From IMG/VR virus record IMGVR_UViG_3300047548_000679, positions 1 through 31,755 of that record: DNA of 31,755 nucleotides; one strand, 5' to 3'. Made by a program: the position numbers and the translations under genes. The stretch comes from a virus. Every line of letters begins with the position of its first letter. Within the stretch, counting starts at the first letter, position 1. The notes under the pieces are model-generated. The model made no database searches and was not told the origin of the DNA. It saw nothing but the letters and a program-made list of their open reading frames with translations. Shown here piece after piece: positions 9,009-16,583 of this stretch.

Positions 9009-9487
9009 TGCGAGCTCAAGAGTTTGTCAAAGAGCGAGTAAAGCCCGAAACAGCACAAACTGGTTTCGAACACCAGCAGTTGCTCAACAACGGTGAATGG
9101 CTGGCCAAGGCTCGAGGTGATACTAGAGATTACAGTGGACAAGCAGCCAACGTACTACACATTCAAATACTTGACGCCAAGACCAAAGAAGAATTAGCTT
9201 GGGTAGACTTTCTTGTAAAAACTCGTAGGGAAGATGGTGAACAATACCTAGAGTCTGTTTACACCCATGTAAAGCCAAGCCAGAGAGGTCGTGGATTGGC
9301 CAAGGCTATGTATCAATATGCCAACAGCTTGGGCAACGACATTCAACCCAGTCAACTACAAACTGACTTAGGTAAAGGAATGTGGAAAGGACTTGATAAG
9401 TCTGTGAGACAATTACCAAAACTACCTGAGCCTGAACCACAACCTAAGCCTACTATATGGCAGCGATTAAGAAAGGTCGTGGCATGA
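9008..9487 (+). CDS. GNAT-family acetyltransferase with capsid-targeting-like leader, 159 aa
   Basis: Residues about 45-115 resemble a GNAT N-acetyltransferase, with the acetyl-CoA loop seen as QRGRGLAKAMY at 92-102. The N-terminus, MRAQEFVKE, belongs to the MRAREFI leader group found on unrelated proteins in this window. The C-terminus is Pro/Glu-rich and ends in a short basic helix. The enzyme may acetylate a host protein or small molecule after injection, or act in the infected cell. The target is unknown. The start overlaps the stop of the giant gene by one base (TAATG), and its own stop overlaps the next start (ATGA), so it sits in a coupled operon with the Nudix gene. Confidence 0.7.
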   Translation: MRAQEFVKERVKPETAQTGFEHQQLLNNGEWLAKARGDTRDYSGQAANVLHIQILDAKTKEELAWVDFLVKTRREDGEQYLESVYTHVKPSQRGRGLAKAMYQYANSLGNDIQPSQLQTDLGKGMWKGLDKSVRQLPKLPEPEPQPKPTIWQRLRKVVA

Positions 9488-10032
9488 GAGCTCGTGAGTT
9501 CATTCAGCCCGGTGCTGCTGGCTGTATCATTGTAGCCGAGGACACAGGACGTTGGTGTTTGCAACAGCGTAGTGACACAGTGAGTGATCCCGGTGTGTGG
9601 TCAACATGGGGCGGTGGTGTAGAACCTGGCGAAACATTAGAAGAGGCTGTACGTAGAGAACTTGCTGAAGAAGGTGGTTATGTTGGCCCGCTAAAGTTAG
9701 AACCGCTATCCAGCAACAGTCAGTATGCCACATTTATAGGCTGTGTGCCACACGAATTTGAACCCCGAATCAATCGCGAAAGCAAAGACTGGTGCTGGTG
9801 CGAATCAGATCAACTGCCCGAACCACTGCACCCCGGTCTAGTAGAAGCGTTAAATGAAAACTTTGCCGACGGCAAGGTAAAGGGAAAGAGTAGGCCTGGG
9901 CGTGTTAAACGTGCAGGTGCTAGTTGCTCAGGATCAGTAACAGACCTACGTGCTAGAGCAAAGAAATACGGCGGTGAACGTGGTAAGATGTACCACTGGT
10001 GCGCCAACATGAAAGCAGGAAGAAACAAATGA
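9484..10032 (+). CDS. Nudix hydrolase with leader peptide and basic Cys tail, 182 aa
   Basis: The Nudix box is complete: G-x5-E-x7-REL-x-EE is seen in the segment beginning GGVEPGE and continuing RRELAEEGG. Nudix enzymes hydrolyse nucleoside diphosphates linked to another group, such as NAD, ADP-ribose or mRNA caps. The start at 9484 was chosen because the ATG overlaps the previous stop (ATGA) and opens with MRAREFI. An ATG at 9457 would add nine unrelated residues. After the enzyme domain comes a basic, Cys-containing tail (CSGSVTDLRARAKKYGG and then GKMYHWCANMKAGRNK) that is not part of Nudix enzymes and resembles the basic Cys tail of the product at 2086-3549. It may be a virion or DNA-binding tag. 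Substrate unknown. Confidence 0.85.
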   Translation: MRAREFIQPGAAGCIIVAEDTGRWCLQQRSDTVSDPGVWSTWGGGVEPGETLEEAVRRELAEEGGYVGPLKLEPLSSNSQYATFIGCVPHEFEPRINRESKDWCWCESDQLPEPLHPGLVEALNENFADGKVKGKSRPGRVKRAGASCSGSVTDLRARAKKYGGERGKMYHWCANMKAGRNK

Positions 10033-10433
10033 GAAACTTTATCAACTTAATCGAAGCTGTAGAAAAAGGTTGTCCTCCTGCTACACAAAGCATTGATCTT
10101 AATCTTAAGAATCGACAAAAAGCCATAGAAGAATATCACTACGGTCCACTGAATCCCAACGAACCCAATGAAGAATACTGGGCAGAGTTAGCAGACAAGT
10201 GGAACACAGATGACATTGAATCTGTAAAACAAAATCGCTGCGGCAACTGTGCTGCTTTTGATATATCAGAAAAAATGCTAGATTGTATTGCCAAAGGAAT
10301 CGGGGCCGAGCCCGGATCAGATCCACACGATACTGTAGACGCTGGTCATCTCGGATATTGTAAATTTTTAAAATTCAAATGTGCTGCCAAACGAACCTGT
10401 GATGCATGGGTCGAAGGCGGTCCTGTAACTTAA
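10029..10433 (+). CDS. Cys-cluster protein, possible metal or Fe-S binding, 134 aa
   Basis: The start overlaps the Nudix stop (ATGA). Residues 1-10 (MRNFINLIEA) again look like a leader with a potential L-I-E/A cleavage site. The C-terminal half has six cysteines at 71, 74, 86, 111, 118 and 124 (CGNCAAF, LGYCKF, KRTCDAW). The spacing of CxxC followed by distant Cys near aromatic residues resembles small high-potential iron-sulfur proteins or structural zinc sites. I cannot decide between these. The N-terminal half is acidic and Asn/Glu-rich. It is the last gene before the structured non-coding region and probably ends the operon that begins at 4512. Confidence 0.75.
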   Translation: MRNFINLIEAVEKGCPPATQSIDLNLKNRQKAIEEYHYGPLNPNEPNEEYWAELADKWNTDDIESVKQNRCGNCAAFDISEKMLDCIAKGIGAEPGSDPHDTVDAGHLGYCKFLKFKCAAKRTCDAWVEGGPVT

Positions 10434-10439
10434 ACTCAT

Positions 10440-10830
10440 CTCAATTTAATTCAGTACAACACAAGGTTGGCGGGCCGGTTACTATTCCGCTAGTGAATCC
10501 GTGGTGATGTCTCACGGTAGCTATCCTCTTCATTGTACAAGAGGCTTCTGTTCTCTACCCCTGTGCCGCAGGGATGCCCAGAGAAAACGTCTGCCCTTTG
10601 GCAGTAGCGTTAGAACAGTCGTACGGGTTGAGCGTAGCGCGAGCTAGCTTATTGTCTAATACTGCCATAGGTCCAATTGACACCGAAGGACCTTTAAAAA
10701 TCGTAGCAGGTGGGGTAAGGTACAGAGCCCAGAGCAGTAGACAACACAAATACCTGCTGTCACAAGTGTGGCTGAGCAACTCAGCGAATGTCTTGGCGCC
10801 CAGATTCTGGGTGTCGTATGGCATCACAAT
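10440..10830 (+). ncRNA. Putative large structured non-coding RNA, about 380-390 nt
   Basis: Between 10434 and 10921 no open frame looks like protein, but inverted repeats follow one another closely. They lie at 10499-10517 (CCGTG/CACGG), 10525-10544 (CCTCTT/AAGAGG), 10551-10585 (TTCTCT/AGAGAA enclosing CCCTG/CAGGG), 10586-10611 (AACG/CGTT enclosing CTGCC/GGCAG), 10670-10692 (GGTCC/GGACC), 10705-10758 (AGCAGGT/ACCTGCT), 10771-10785 (GCTGAG/CTCAGC) and 10795-10815 (nine pairs, two of them G-U on the plus strand). The G-U pairs favour the plus strand as the transcribed one. No tRNA-like T-arm, tmRNA or RNase P core motif was found. It may belong to the class of large ornate phage RNAs or be new. 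The exact ends are uncertain. Confidence 0.55.
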
Positions 10831-10863
10831 CTAGCGAAATATCTCAGTTTATGTTAATAAAAA

Positions 10864-10905
10864 CAAAGCGAGTTGAAAACGAGCTTTGGATCGCTGTAGC
10901 GATCC
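10864..10905 (+). other. Two adjacent hairpins before a late promoter
   Basis: CAAAGC at 10864-10869 pairs with GCTTTG at 10883-10888, and GGATCGC at 10888-10894 pairs perfectly with GCGATCC at 10899-10905 around a TGTA loop. They sit directly upstream of the TATAAATA at 10909. No T-run follows, so this is not a standard intrinsic terminator. It could end or stabilise the RNA upstream, or bind a regulator. Confidence 0.4.
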
Positions 10906-10908
10906 CTG

Positions 10909-10916
10909 TATAAATA
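10909..10916 (+). promoter_or_regulatory. Perfect T4-type late promoter octamer TATAAATA
   Basis: All eight bases match the T4 late core. It ends 5 nt before the ATG at 10922, so the predicted transcription start coincides with the A of the start codon. No Shine-Dalgarno sequence is present. Confidence 0.7.
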
Positions 10917-10921
10917 AAACT

Positions 10922-11122
10922 ATGAGAGCTCGAGAGTTTATTAGTGAAAGTGTTGCACCTGGATTTCATGTGTATCAAGCACGAGTCAAAGTCAACAATC
11001 CACTTTACACCAGCAGTATAGATGTAGCTATATTTGCAAAAAGCCCAGCCATGGCTCGAGCACTACTACAAGGGCAATTTGGTAAAGACTCTGTGGTCAC
11101 TAACGTCACACAAATTGCATAA
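10922..11122 (+). CDS. Small protein with MRAREFISE leader, 66 aa
   Basis: The first residues MRAREFISES match the leader group also seen at 9008, 9484 and 16883, with I-S-E followed by Ser as a potential prohead-protease site. The remainder (VYQARVKVNN, SIDVAIFAKS, ARALLQGQFG) looks like a compact alpha/beta domain. No family is recognised. The leader and the late promoter suggest a small internal head protein delivered with the DNA, but this is inferred. The start is supported by the conserved leader. It is the first gene of the plus-strand operon that runs to 13630. Confidence 0.75.
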   Translation: MRAREFISESVAPGFHVYQARVKVNNPLYTSSIDVAIFAKSPAMARALLQGQFGKDSVVTNVTQIA

Positions 11123-11130
11123 GTACTATT

Positions 11131-11388
11131 ATGATATTGAATGAGCTATTTGATGGGTCTAAGAAAAAGTCTGAAGAAGACTACTGGGACCCAGAAGTAA
11201 AACGCAAGGCCGACAAGGCCTATGCTCATTATCCTTACTACAGTCGCCAAGGTGCTTTGCTCAAAGCCGCAGTACGTGGTCTAGCACACAGCGAAGAAAA
11301 CGATCAACAACAGCAAGCTCGTTTAGATCAAATTGAGCAAGAACTTGCTGATCTCAAGCAATCTATCGCAAAATTAACTCAACGTTAA
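11131..11388 (+). CDS. Small charged protein with C-terminal coiled coil, 85 aa
   Basis: The protein begins MILNELFDGS, which resembles the start of T4 Alt (a capsid-targeted protein whose N-terminus contains ELFDED). The middle is rich in Lys, Tyr and Ala. Residues about 60-85 form a heptad-like coiled coil (ARLDQIEQELADLKQSIAKL), suggesting oligomerisation. It follows the previous gene after 8 bases. No enzyme motif is seen. A packed internal protein or a scaffold-like accessory is possible. Many T4-like phages from water carry similar small charged proteins, but I cannot name a family. Confidence 0.7.
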   Translation: MILNELFDGSKKKSEEDYWDPEVKRKADKAYAHYPYYSRQGALLKAAVRGLAHSEENDQQQQARLDQIEQELADLKQSIAKLTQR

Positions 11389-11409
11389 AGTCAGCTGATA
11401 CATAAGTGC

Positions 11410-12249
11410 ATGATCGATATCATCACAGTTGTATTTCGAGAAGAAATCCCAATTTTAAAAGTTCAGGCCGAAAGTGTGGCAAAGTATTGTCGCAACATTG
11501 GCATTCGTAATATCTACGTTGTTGTCAACGACGACGAAGAAACCATTCACGAAATTGATGCTGGTTGGTGGGGAGAGTTGGCCAATCATGTTTTGGTAAT
11601 ACCAAGATCAGCGTTTGGTACAGAGTTTGTTGAACATGGGTGGGTCAGCCAACAAGCATTGAAGATACTCACTGCTGGCATGAGCTACAATACCTGGAGC
11701 ATGGTATTGGATGCTAAAACGGTGTTTGTACGTGAACTCAACTTGGCCGATGTCATTGACGAAACTGGTCGTGCCCGCACTGGTACCATGCCAGTGTATC
11801 CAGTGTTTGAGCCCAGCAGATTGATAATCAATCAAACCTACGATATCAATCTCACATGGCAACTGGGCCCCGGTGGCGTGCCCTTCTTTTTTCAAAACGA
11901 TGTAGCGCGATTGATGATTGCAGACACTACGTTTAGAGTGGGCAAGAGTTTTCCACGTTGGTTTCAAATACAAGGCAAGCTCACTGAATTTTTGCTGTAC
12001 TCGGGATACTTGCAATATCGTTTTGGCGGACCAGAAACATTTTACACTGCTGCAGGCAAATGGAAACCTGTAAACATTGCGCATAACGAAGTTGAGCGTT
12101 TCGATGACAAGCTAAAGTCCATGCAGGAACCTGATACATTGACTGTGAGTATTCATCGCGATGCTTGGAAGGCCTTGACAGAAGATCAACGGCAACAATT
12201 TCAATTTTTGTTAATTGACCGAGGTGTTGTTGGGGCGTTTAAAATATGA
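11410..12249 (+). CDS. Putative GT-A glycosyltransferase (DUF6492-like), 279 aa
   Basis: The N-terminus (MIDIITVVFREEIPIL) has the beta-strand start of GT-A enzymes. A GWVSQQALKI segment followed by WSMVLDAKTVF corresponds to the GWxxQQxxK...D signature of the DUF6492-like group, in which the acidic residues bind the nucleotide-sugar metal complex. The canonical DxD is here D-A-K, so metal binding may be altered. The minus-strand gene at 14680-15543 shares the same signature, so the two are probably distant paralogues. The stop overlaps the next start by 4 bases (ATGA), linking it to the PIG-L and SGNH genes. Together they probably build or trim a surface glycan. Sugar and acceptor are unknown. 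Confidence 0.65.
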   Translation: MIDIITVVFREEIPILKVQAESVAKYCRNIGIRNIYVVVNDDEETIHEIDAGWWGELANHVLVIPRSAFGTEFVEHGWVSQQALKILTAGMSYNTWSMVLDAKTVFVRELNLADVIDETGRARTGTMPVYPVFEPSRLIINQTYDINLTWQLGPGGVPFFFQNDVARLMIADTTFRVGKSFPRWFQIQGKLTEFLLYSGYLQYRFGGPETFYTAAGKWKPVNIAHNEVERFDDKLKSMQEPDTLTVSIHRDAWKALTEDQRQQFQFLLIDRGVVGAFKI

Positions 12250-12758
12250 AGGCATTGTGCCTAGTTGCGCATCCCGATGACTGTGTGATATTTGCCTACA
12301 GTTACATGTACAATCATCCCGAACATGAGTGGACTGTGGGTTACTTGACTTATACAGCACAAGATCCACGTGGTGCTGAACTCTCTGCGTTTTGGCAGCG
12401 CCGTGGCATTGACTGTGTATTCTTGGGCTTTGTAGATGACTGGCACGATAACGAACAACAGCAACTCACACGTTGGCATGAAGTTGATGCTGAATCTGCT
12501 TGCTGGAAACTAGCACAGCAATACGATCTTGTGTTGACACACGACGAGCATGGCGACTATGGGCACATACACCACGTGGTGGTACACAATGCAGTAAAAC
12601 AGCATCACAATCTAGTTACGTTTGCCAAGCCTGGTCAAGGGGTGACTTACACAGTTCCACAGCAGGCTTACAGTATCGATGAATTGCCTATGCACGGATC
12701 TATTGTGTCGAGCTTTCACAGTCAAGAACATAAAAACAGTTACAAGGAAAAAGTATGA
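12246..12758 (+). CDS. PIG-L/LmbE-family de-N-acetylase, 170 aa
   Basis: The protein opens with MKALCLVAHPDDCVIF, the AHPDD zinc and catalytic motif of the LmbE/PIG-L family (H9, D11, D12). The second motif, THDEHGDYGHIHH at 98-110, supplies the third metal-binding histidine. Members remove the acetyl group from N-acetylglucosamine on lipids, cofactors or sugars. At 170 residues it is shorter than typical members (about 220-250), but both motifs are present. It lies between a glycosyltransferase and an SGNH hydrolase with 4-base overlaps on both sides. This supports a joint role in making or editing an amino sugar, perhaps on the virion or the host envelope. Confidence 0.82.
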   Translation: MKALCLVAHPDDCVIFAYSYMYNHPEHEWTVGYLTYTAQDPRGAELSAFWQRRGIDCVFLGFVDDWHDNEQQQLTRWHEVDAESACWKLAQQYDLVLTHDEHGDYGHIHHVVVHNAVKQHHNLVTFAKPGQGVTYTVPQQAYSIDELPMHGSIVSSFHSQEHKNSYKEKV

Positions 12759-13630
12759 CAATTCAAGTTGGTGGCACTGCGCAAGGGCGCCGTTACAAAC
12801 TCATGGTTGCTGGTTGCAGCTTTTCGGCCAAGAGCCAATACTTGCCAGGCACAAGCTGGAGTGAAGTGTTGGCAAAGAAACTAGACTGGGATCTAGTTAA
12901 TCTAGCACGACAAGGTTGCAGCAACGGCGGCATACGTATTCAAATTGATGAGATACGTCGCCAACGTCCAGACTTTGCCATTGTCAGTCCAACGTTTTGG
13001 GACAGAATGGAAGTACCTGCACGAGCAGCACCTTATGACTGGAGCCAAAAGTCAGGCGGCTGGAATCCTCCCTTGGAGCGGCACCTGCAGGATCGCACAC
13101 GCAAAAACGGATATCGTAGAGAAGACGGCATCGACAATGTCAACTATGGCAACAACAATCACAACATGATTTGTGAAACTATCTTTACATTAGCTGAAAA
13201 CTATTCACATCCCATATACCGTCCGGTAAAAATTGATCGTGTGACACAGACTGCGGTGAGAGCTTGGATTGACGGCATCTACGACCCTGAGTGGAAAAAG
13301 CAACAAGACGAGTGGATCATGCGTGAAGGCATTCTAAGTTTGTTCTTGGAAGGTATTCCGTTTTTAGTACTGCCTAATCTGCTGTGGCCGCATGATATTA
13401 ACAATCCCACATTGTGGAGAGATGCATTTCCGTCTATCATCCCCGACAAGTACATACAATTAGATCCCAACAAGACACCACAGGCAGTGTGTGGTAACTA
13501 TCCTTTTGCTGGTACTGAAAATGACGATCCAGGCTATCACTCCAGCCCCGAGGGTCAGCGAGTAATTGCTGAAAACTTTTACAAGATAATAACTGAAAGT
13601 TTTGGGATTTCAACCCCAGTGTTGAAGTGA
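12755..13630 (+). CDS. SGNH/GDSL-type hydrolase, 291 aa
   Basis: After a short N-terminus comes LMVAGCSFSAKS (the block I Ser at 22 or 24), then NLARQGCSNGG, which corresponds to the Gly and Asn blocks that form the oxyanion hole. Near the C-terminus, DDPGYHSSPEGQ gives the Asp/His pair. Such proteins are serine esterases that remove or transfer acetyl groups on sugars. Repeated Trp and Asn in the middle (WIDGIYDPEW, NYGNNNHNM) suggests a sugar-binding insert. The ATG overlaps the PIG-L stop, so translation is coupled. The last 21 bases overlap the convergent minus-strand gene. The hydrolase call is moderately firm and the substrate is inferred only from neighbours. Confidence 0.7.
   Translation: MTIQVGGTAQGRRYKLMVAGCSFSAKSQYLPGTSWSEVLAKKLDWDLVNLARQGCSNGGIRIQIDEIRRQRPDFAIVSPTFWDRMEVPARAAPYDWSQKSGGWNPPLERHLQDRTRKNGYRREDGIDNVNYGNNNHNMICETIFTLAENYSHPIYRPVKIDRVTQTAVRAWIDGIYDPEWKKQQDEWIMREGILSLFLEGIPFLVLPNLLWPHDINNPTLWRDAFPSIIPDKYIQLDPNKTPQAVCGNYPFAGTENDDPGYHSSPEGQRVIAENFYKIITESFGISTPVLK
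13609..13626. other. Hairpin at the convergent gene junction
   Basis: TTCAAC at 13609-13614 pairs with GTTGAA at 13621-13626 around a 6-nt loop. It lies in the 21-base overlap of the two convergent genes, inside both coding ends. No T-run follows on either strand, so it is at best a weak RNA 3'-end or stabilising structure. Confidence 0.25.
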
Positions 13631-14683
13631 TGTATAGCGTTGCAACAACTCAGACATGGACTGCCGTTGTTCATTGACTAGTTGTTGCAATCTCAATCGA
13701 TTGTGCTCCAACACTGGTGCCAGCAATCGTTGTATTCTAGCAGGGTTTTGAGTAGCAAGCCATTCCACTTGTTGCCAAGCCCGAGAAAAGCGTTCAAAGT
13801 CAAGTCGACACTGATCGTAGCTTTCGTCTAACACTGAATCAAACGTTTGGAATCCCAAGGCACGTAATCTCTGTAGATAGTTGGCATTACCAAACAACAC
13901 AAATATTCTTCCTGATGCAAAGGCCTTGATGGTTTTCTCACTGAAGAAAAATGCGCCGCCGGTACCCAAGGTTTCAGCAACAATGCTGTAGTAAGTTCGG
14001 CGATATATTTGTTCAGGGCTGATGAAACTGACTTGATTGTTTACATTGTTGCTGACTTCCCAATCAGCATTGAGATTGGCACTGACATAAGGCCACTGTA
14101 GTTCTGTGCCAGGAAACAATTCAGCAAACTCTTGACTTTGGTGATCTATTATTGCACCCGGGAATCCACTACGATAAGTCACAATGCTTTGCTGCAACAG
14201 ACCCGATTGTGTCATGGCCAACATTACATAATCTCTGTGTGGGCGCCGAGCACCCAGCAATGCATCAAACCAAAAAGGTTTATCGTCACCACTGGTATCC
14301 ACAAACTGATTTTGTTTGAGATAGTGTTGTATCCAGTAATGTCTCAGCAGCATGTGATCACCGTCAAAGTCATCGTTTTCGTGCTGCCCGCCTAGGGCCA
14401 GCACCGAGCGTTTGATGTTGTTGTTGGCAATCCACTGTTTGATTTCGGTGACTCTAGAATACTCAACATCACTGATGACTACCAAATCAAATTGATCAAA
14501 GTCTACCTCAATGTTGGGATCATAGCTGAATACATGCGGTTGGTTAAACAGTGCTCGCACACAAGCAATCTTAAATGGTTGTTGCAGAACCAATGCTAGG
14601 TCGGTGGTTCCATCAAGACCCCAATCCTTGGCTACATCAATGGTTTGCCAGCATGGATTATAGACCGGATATAAAAATTTCAT
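13610..14683 (-). CDS. Putative glycosyltransferase-like protein, 357 aa
   Basis: The C-terminal half carries SEKTIKAFASGRIFVLFG at 248-265, then GFQTFD at 277-282 and DESYD at 286-290. This arrangement is common in phage and bacterial proteins annotated as glycosyltransferase-like, where a Glu-Lys pair faces the sugar nucleotide. Residues about 143-153 (LGARRPHRDYV) form a basic loop typical of the same proteins. The N-terminal half has a Rossmann-like pattern (FDLVVISDVEYS, SVLALGGQH). It is the last of three minus-strand genes, each overlapping the next by 4 bases. The three probably act together on one glycan or peptide substrate. The exact family is uncertain. Confidence 0.6.
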   Translation of the reverse strand: MKFLYPVYNPCWQTIDVAKDWGLDGTTDLALVLQQPFKIACVRALFNQPHVFSYDPNIEVDFDQFDLVVISDVEYSRVTEIKQWIANNNIKRSVLALGGQHENDDFDGDHMLLRHYWIQHYLKQNQFVDTSGDDKPFWFDALLGARRPHRDYVMLAMTQSGLLQQSIVTYRSGFPGAIIDHQSQEFAELFPGTELQWPYVSANLNADWEVSNNVNNQVSFISPEQIYRRTYYSIVAETLGTGGAFFFSEKTIKAFASGRIFVLFGNANYLQRLRALGFQTFDSVLDESYDQCRLDFERFSRAWQQVEWLATQNPARIQRLLAPVLEHNRLRLQQLVNEQRQSMSELLQRYTSLQHWG

Positions 14684-15543
14684 AGTTTAGATTTTACCGC
14701 AGCCAACATTGCATCATAGTTGGGAATGACATGCTGATCCCAGTCATACTGCATGCTGAGACTTAGGTCAGGTATTGCATCGCAAACAGCATTGTGCTCA
14801 TTGCCCCAACCTGTGAGTTGATCCAAGCTACTGTATTCATATCTACGCTGCCATTGATAGTCAACATTGCCTTGTAGCACTGCCCAATTACCCAAGAGTT
14901 CGTATTCGCTGAACCACTTGATGATATTGCCATTGCCCCAAGGAGGCACTGTGGGCATACCGGGAACAGCTTCAATGATGGCATCCAACCATTTTTTGTT
15001 GGGCCAACGGCTCTGTATGTGTTTTTTGAGACTTTGCATATCCTGTCCACGAACAGCACACAGTTCAGTTACAAAACAATGTGGACTGGGATGTGGGATG
15101 CCAGTAATTGCTTCAAACACACCATTGTAACTACCCTGCACTGTGTTTTCCAAAGCCATTAGGTTGAGCCGGTTGTCTCGGTAACACTGGTATGGTTGTA
15201 TCATGAAAGTGTCTACATCATGCATCAGCATAACGTCATGGTTGATGTAATCTAAGTAAGCCAATTTTATAGCCTGCTGACGCAGCCACCAACCGCGATA
15301 GTCGCCTTCAAAAACCCAGTTATTGACCTCGGGATAGTGTTGATATATTACTTCATCGTTAACGTAGTCAAACCTACTGGTGTCAATACCATAACGTTCA
15401 AACACTGGCCAAAGCTCTGCCTGTGGCACAGGACTAGCAATCACAGTGCGATCGATATTTTGCAAATAGTGATCAAACTGCAATGCAAAACAAGCATGGG
15501 GCACACGATATCGTGCTAGAAAAACAATGCGGGATATTGTCAT
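14680..15543 (-). CDS. Putative GT-A glycosyltransferase (DUF6492-like), 287 aa
   Basis: The signature [16 protein letters not shown] at 84-99 is followed by [10 protein letters not shown] (D109, D111), the metal-binding DxD of GT-A enzymes. It matches the signature of the plus-strand gene at 11410-12249, but here the DxD is intact. The C-terminal half has Trp- and His-rich segments (GWGNEHNAV) that may bind the acceptor. Start and stop overlap the flanking minus-strand genes by 4 bases each (ATGA), so all three are translated from one mRNA. It probably transfers a sugar. Its acceptor could be the product of the radical SAM partner or a surface glycan. Confidence 0.7.
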   Translation of the reverse strand: MTISRIVFLARYRVPHACFALQFDHYLQNIDRTVIASPVPQAELWPVFERYGIDTSRFDYVNDEVIYQHYPEVNNWVFEGDYRGWWLRQQAIKLAYLDYINHDVMLMHDVDTFMIQPYQCYRDNRLNLMALENTVQGSYNGVFEAITGIPHPSPHCFVTELCAVRGQDMQSLKKHIQSRWPNKKWLDAIIEAVPGMPTVPPWGNGNIIKWFSEYELLGNWAVLQGNVDYQWQRRYEYSSLDQLTGWGNEHNAVCDAIPDLSLSMQYDWDQHVIPNYDAMLAAVKSKL

Positions 15544-16544
15544 ACAATGTTACAACTGTTTACACAAGCATAGAGTCTGCCGTTGGCAATGCTGTCTTGT
15601 TGCCAGGATTGTTCTACTGCATCAAACCAAGACAAACAATGTTCCAAGGGATAGTGCAAGGCATTGTTTTCTTTAACAATGTCTGTTAACTGTTCATTAC
15701 CAGGATGATGCATAGAGTTGGGATAAAATCCAAGATAGCAACAAGGATACACTGATCCATCAGCAGCAAGATAGATTTCACGATGTATCTTGTGTTGGCA
15801 TCGTAAATTTAAAGTGCTGGTGTCTTTTTCAATGCGTATAGTTTTGGCGTTGAACCATGTGCGATGGCTTTCTAACAAATCATCAATCTTAGGGGCATGA
15901 TCATCGGGCTTGCCTAACCAGTGACTAAATTCCCCACGGCGTGTGTACACAGGACCACGATCTCGTCCATCCCAGATGTTTTCGAATCTAGCAAATCCAT
16001 ATTCTTTGGCAAGACGCTGGCATTCTGCTTCTTGATGTTGGTTGTGATCAAATGGCACAAACCTCCATATAGCATGTCCACCAGCAGCAATAAATGCACG
16101 GGCATTTTCTATCACACGGTTCCAGTCAGTGTCTTGTCGATACAAACTGTGTGTGTCGGCAAGGCCGTCTAGAGCAAAGCCAATTTGAACTCCAGGCAAA
16201 GCCATGCTGGCCCACCAGTCAGGGTTGCGAGCACCACCGTTGGTGTTGATATTGATCCGCACACCTTGATCGACTAGATACTTTACAATTTCTGCACCAT
16301 CACGGGCTAGTGCAAAGTCTCCAAGATTGCCGTTGAAGTTTGCCCCGTATGCTGTGTTTTGTTTGAGTTGTTGACACAGTTCGGGCGTGACTATGTGCCG
16401 AAACTGTTCCAGTGTAAGTTCGCACAGTGGGTACCCAGAATTGTAGTCACTACCACGATAGTTTCTAGGGCACATAGGGCAGCGAGCATTGCAACGAGTA
16501 GTTAATTCTACATGGATCCTGCGTATGTCAGGTAACTTTAGCAT
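15540..16544 (-). CDS. Radical SAM protein with SPASM-like C-terminal cysteines, 334 aa
   Basis: The CxxxCxxC cluster that binds the SAM-cleaving [4Fe-4S] centre is seen as [11 protein letters not shown] (C18, C22, C25). It is followed by a TIM-barrel pattern ([24 protein letters not shown]). The C-terminal part has [27 protein letters not shown] and a final CVNSC, typical of SPASM/twitch domains holding extra clusters. Such enzymes modify peptides or sugars. It is not QueE-like. The start was set at 16544: it opens directly into the core ([14 protein letters not shown]) and a TATAAATA lies 5 nt upstream. The longer frame from 16730 would run through the divergent plus-strand gene. It heads the minus-strand glycosyltransferase operon. 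Confidence 0.85.
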   Translation of the reverse strand: MLKLPDIRRIHVELTTRCNARCPMCPRNYRGSDYNSGYPLCELTLEQFRHIVTPELCQQLKQNTAYGANFNGNLGDFALARDGAEIVKYLVDQGVRININTNGGARNPDWWASMALPGVQIGFALDGLADTHSLYRQDTDWNRVIENARAFIAAGGHAIWRFVPFDHNQHQEAECQRLAKEYGFARFENIWDGRDRGPVYTRRGEFSHWLGKPDDHAPKIDDLLESHRTWFNAKTIRIEKDTSTLNLRCQHKIHREIYLAADGSVYPCCYLGFYPNSMHHPGNEQLTDIVKENNALHYPLEHCLSWFDAVEQSWQQDSIANGRLYACVNSCNIV

Positions 16545-16549
16545 GGGAA

Positions 16550-16557
16550 TATTTATA
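16550..16557 (-). promoter_or_regulatory. Perfect late promoter octamer TATAAATA on the minus strand
   Basis: Read on the minus strand, the sequence is TATAAATA-TTCCC-ATG, with the octamer 5 nt before the radical SAM start. No ribosome-binding site is present, so the predicted mRNA is leaderless. It forms a divergent pair with the plus-strand octamer at 16570, with 12 bases between the two. Confidence 0.65.
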
Positions 16558-16569
16558 GGCGTGGTTTTT

Positions 16570-16577
16570 GATAAATA
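16570..16577 (+). promoter_or_regulatory. Late promoter octamer GATAAATA on the plus strand
   Basis: Seven of eight bases match TATAAATA. It ends 6 nt before the ATG at 16584, with no Shine-Dalgarno sequence, so it would give a leaderless transcript for the small gene that follows. Confidence 0.6.
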
Positions 16578-16583
16578 TACTTT

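Noticed and set aside
9457-9483. Earlier ATG for the Nudix gene.
   Set aside because: It adds unrelated residues before the MRAREFI leader and lies inside the acetyltransferase gene.
10440-10830. tRNA, tmRNA or RNase P RNA.
   Set aside because: No T-arm motif, acceptor stem or conserved core sequence of these RNAs could be found.
10555-10834. Open frames on both strands (90 and 86 codons) in the hairpin-rich region.
   Set aside because: They lie entirely within the series of inverted repeats, have no ribosome-binding site or promoter, and each is the mirror of the other. No protein-like composition or family was seen.
15540-16544. Radical SAM protein as the missing QueE.
   Set aside because: The SPASM-like C-terminal cysteines and the length differ from QueE. 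It is on the other strand in a sugar operon.
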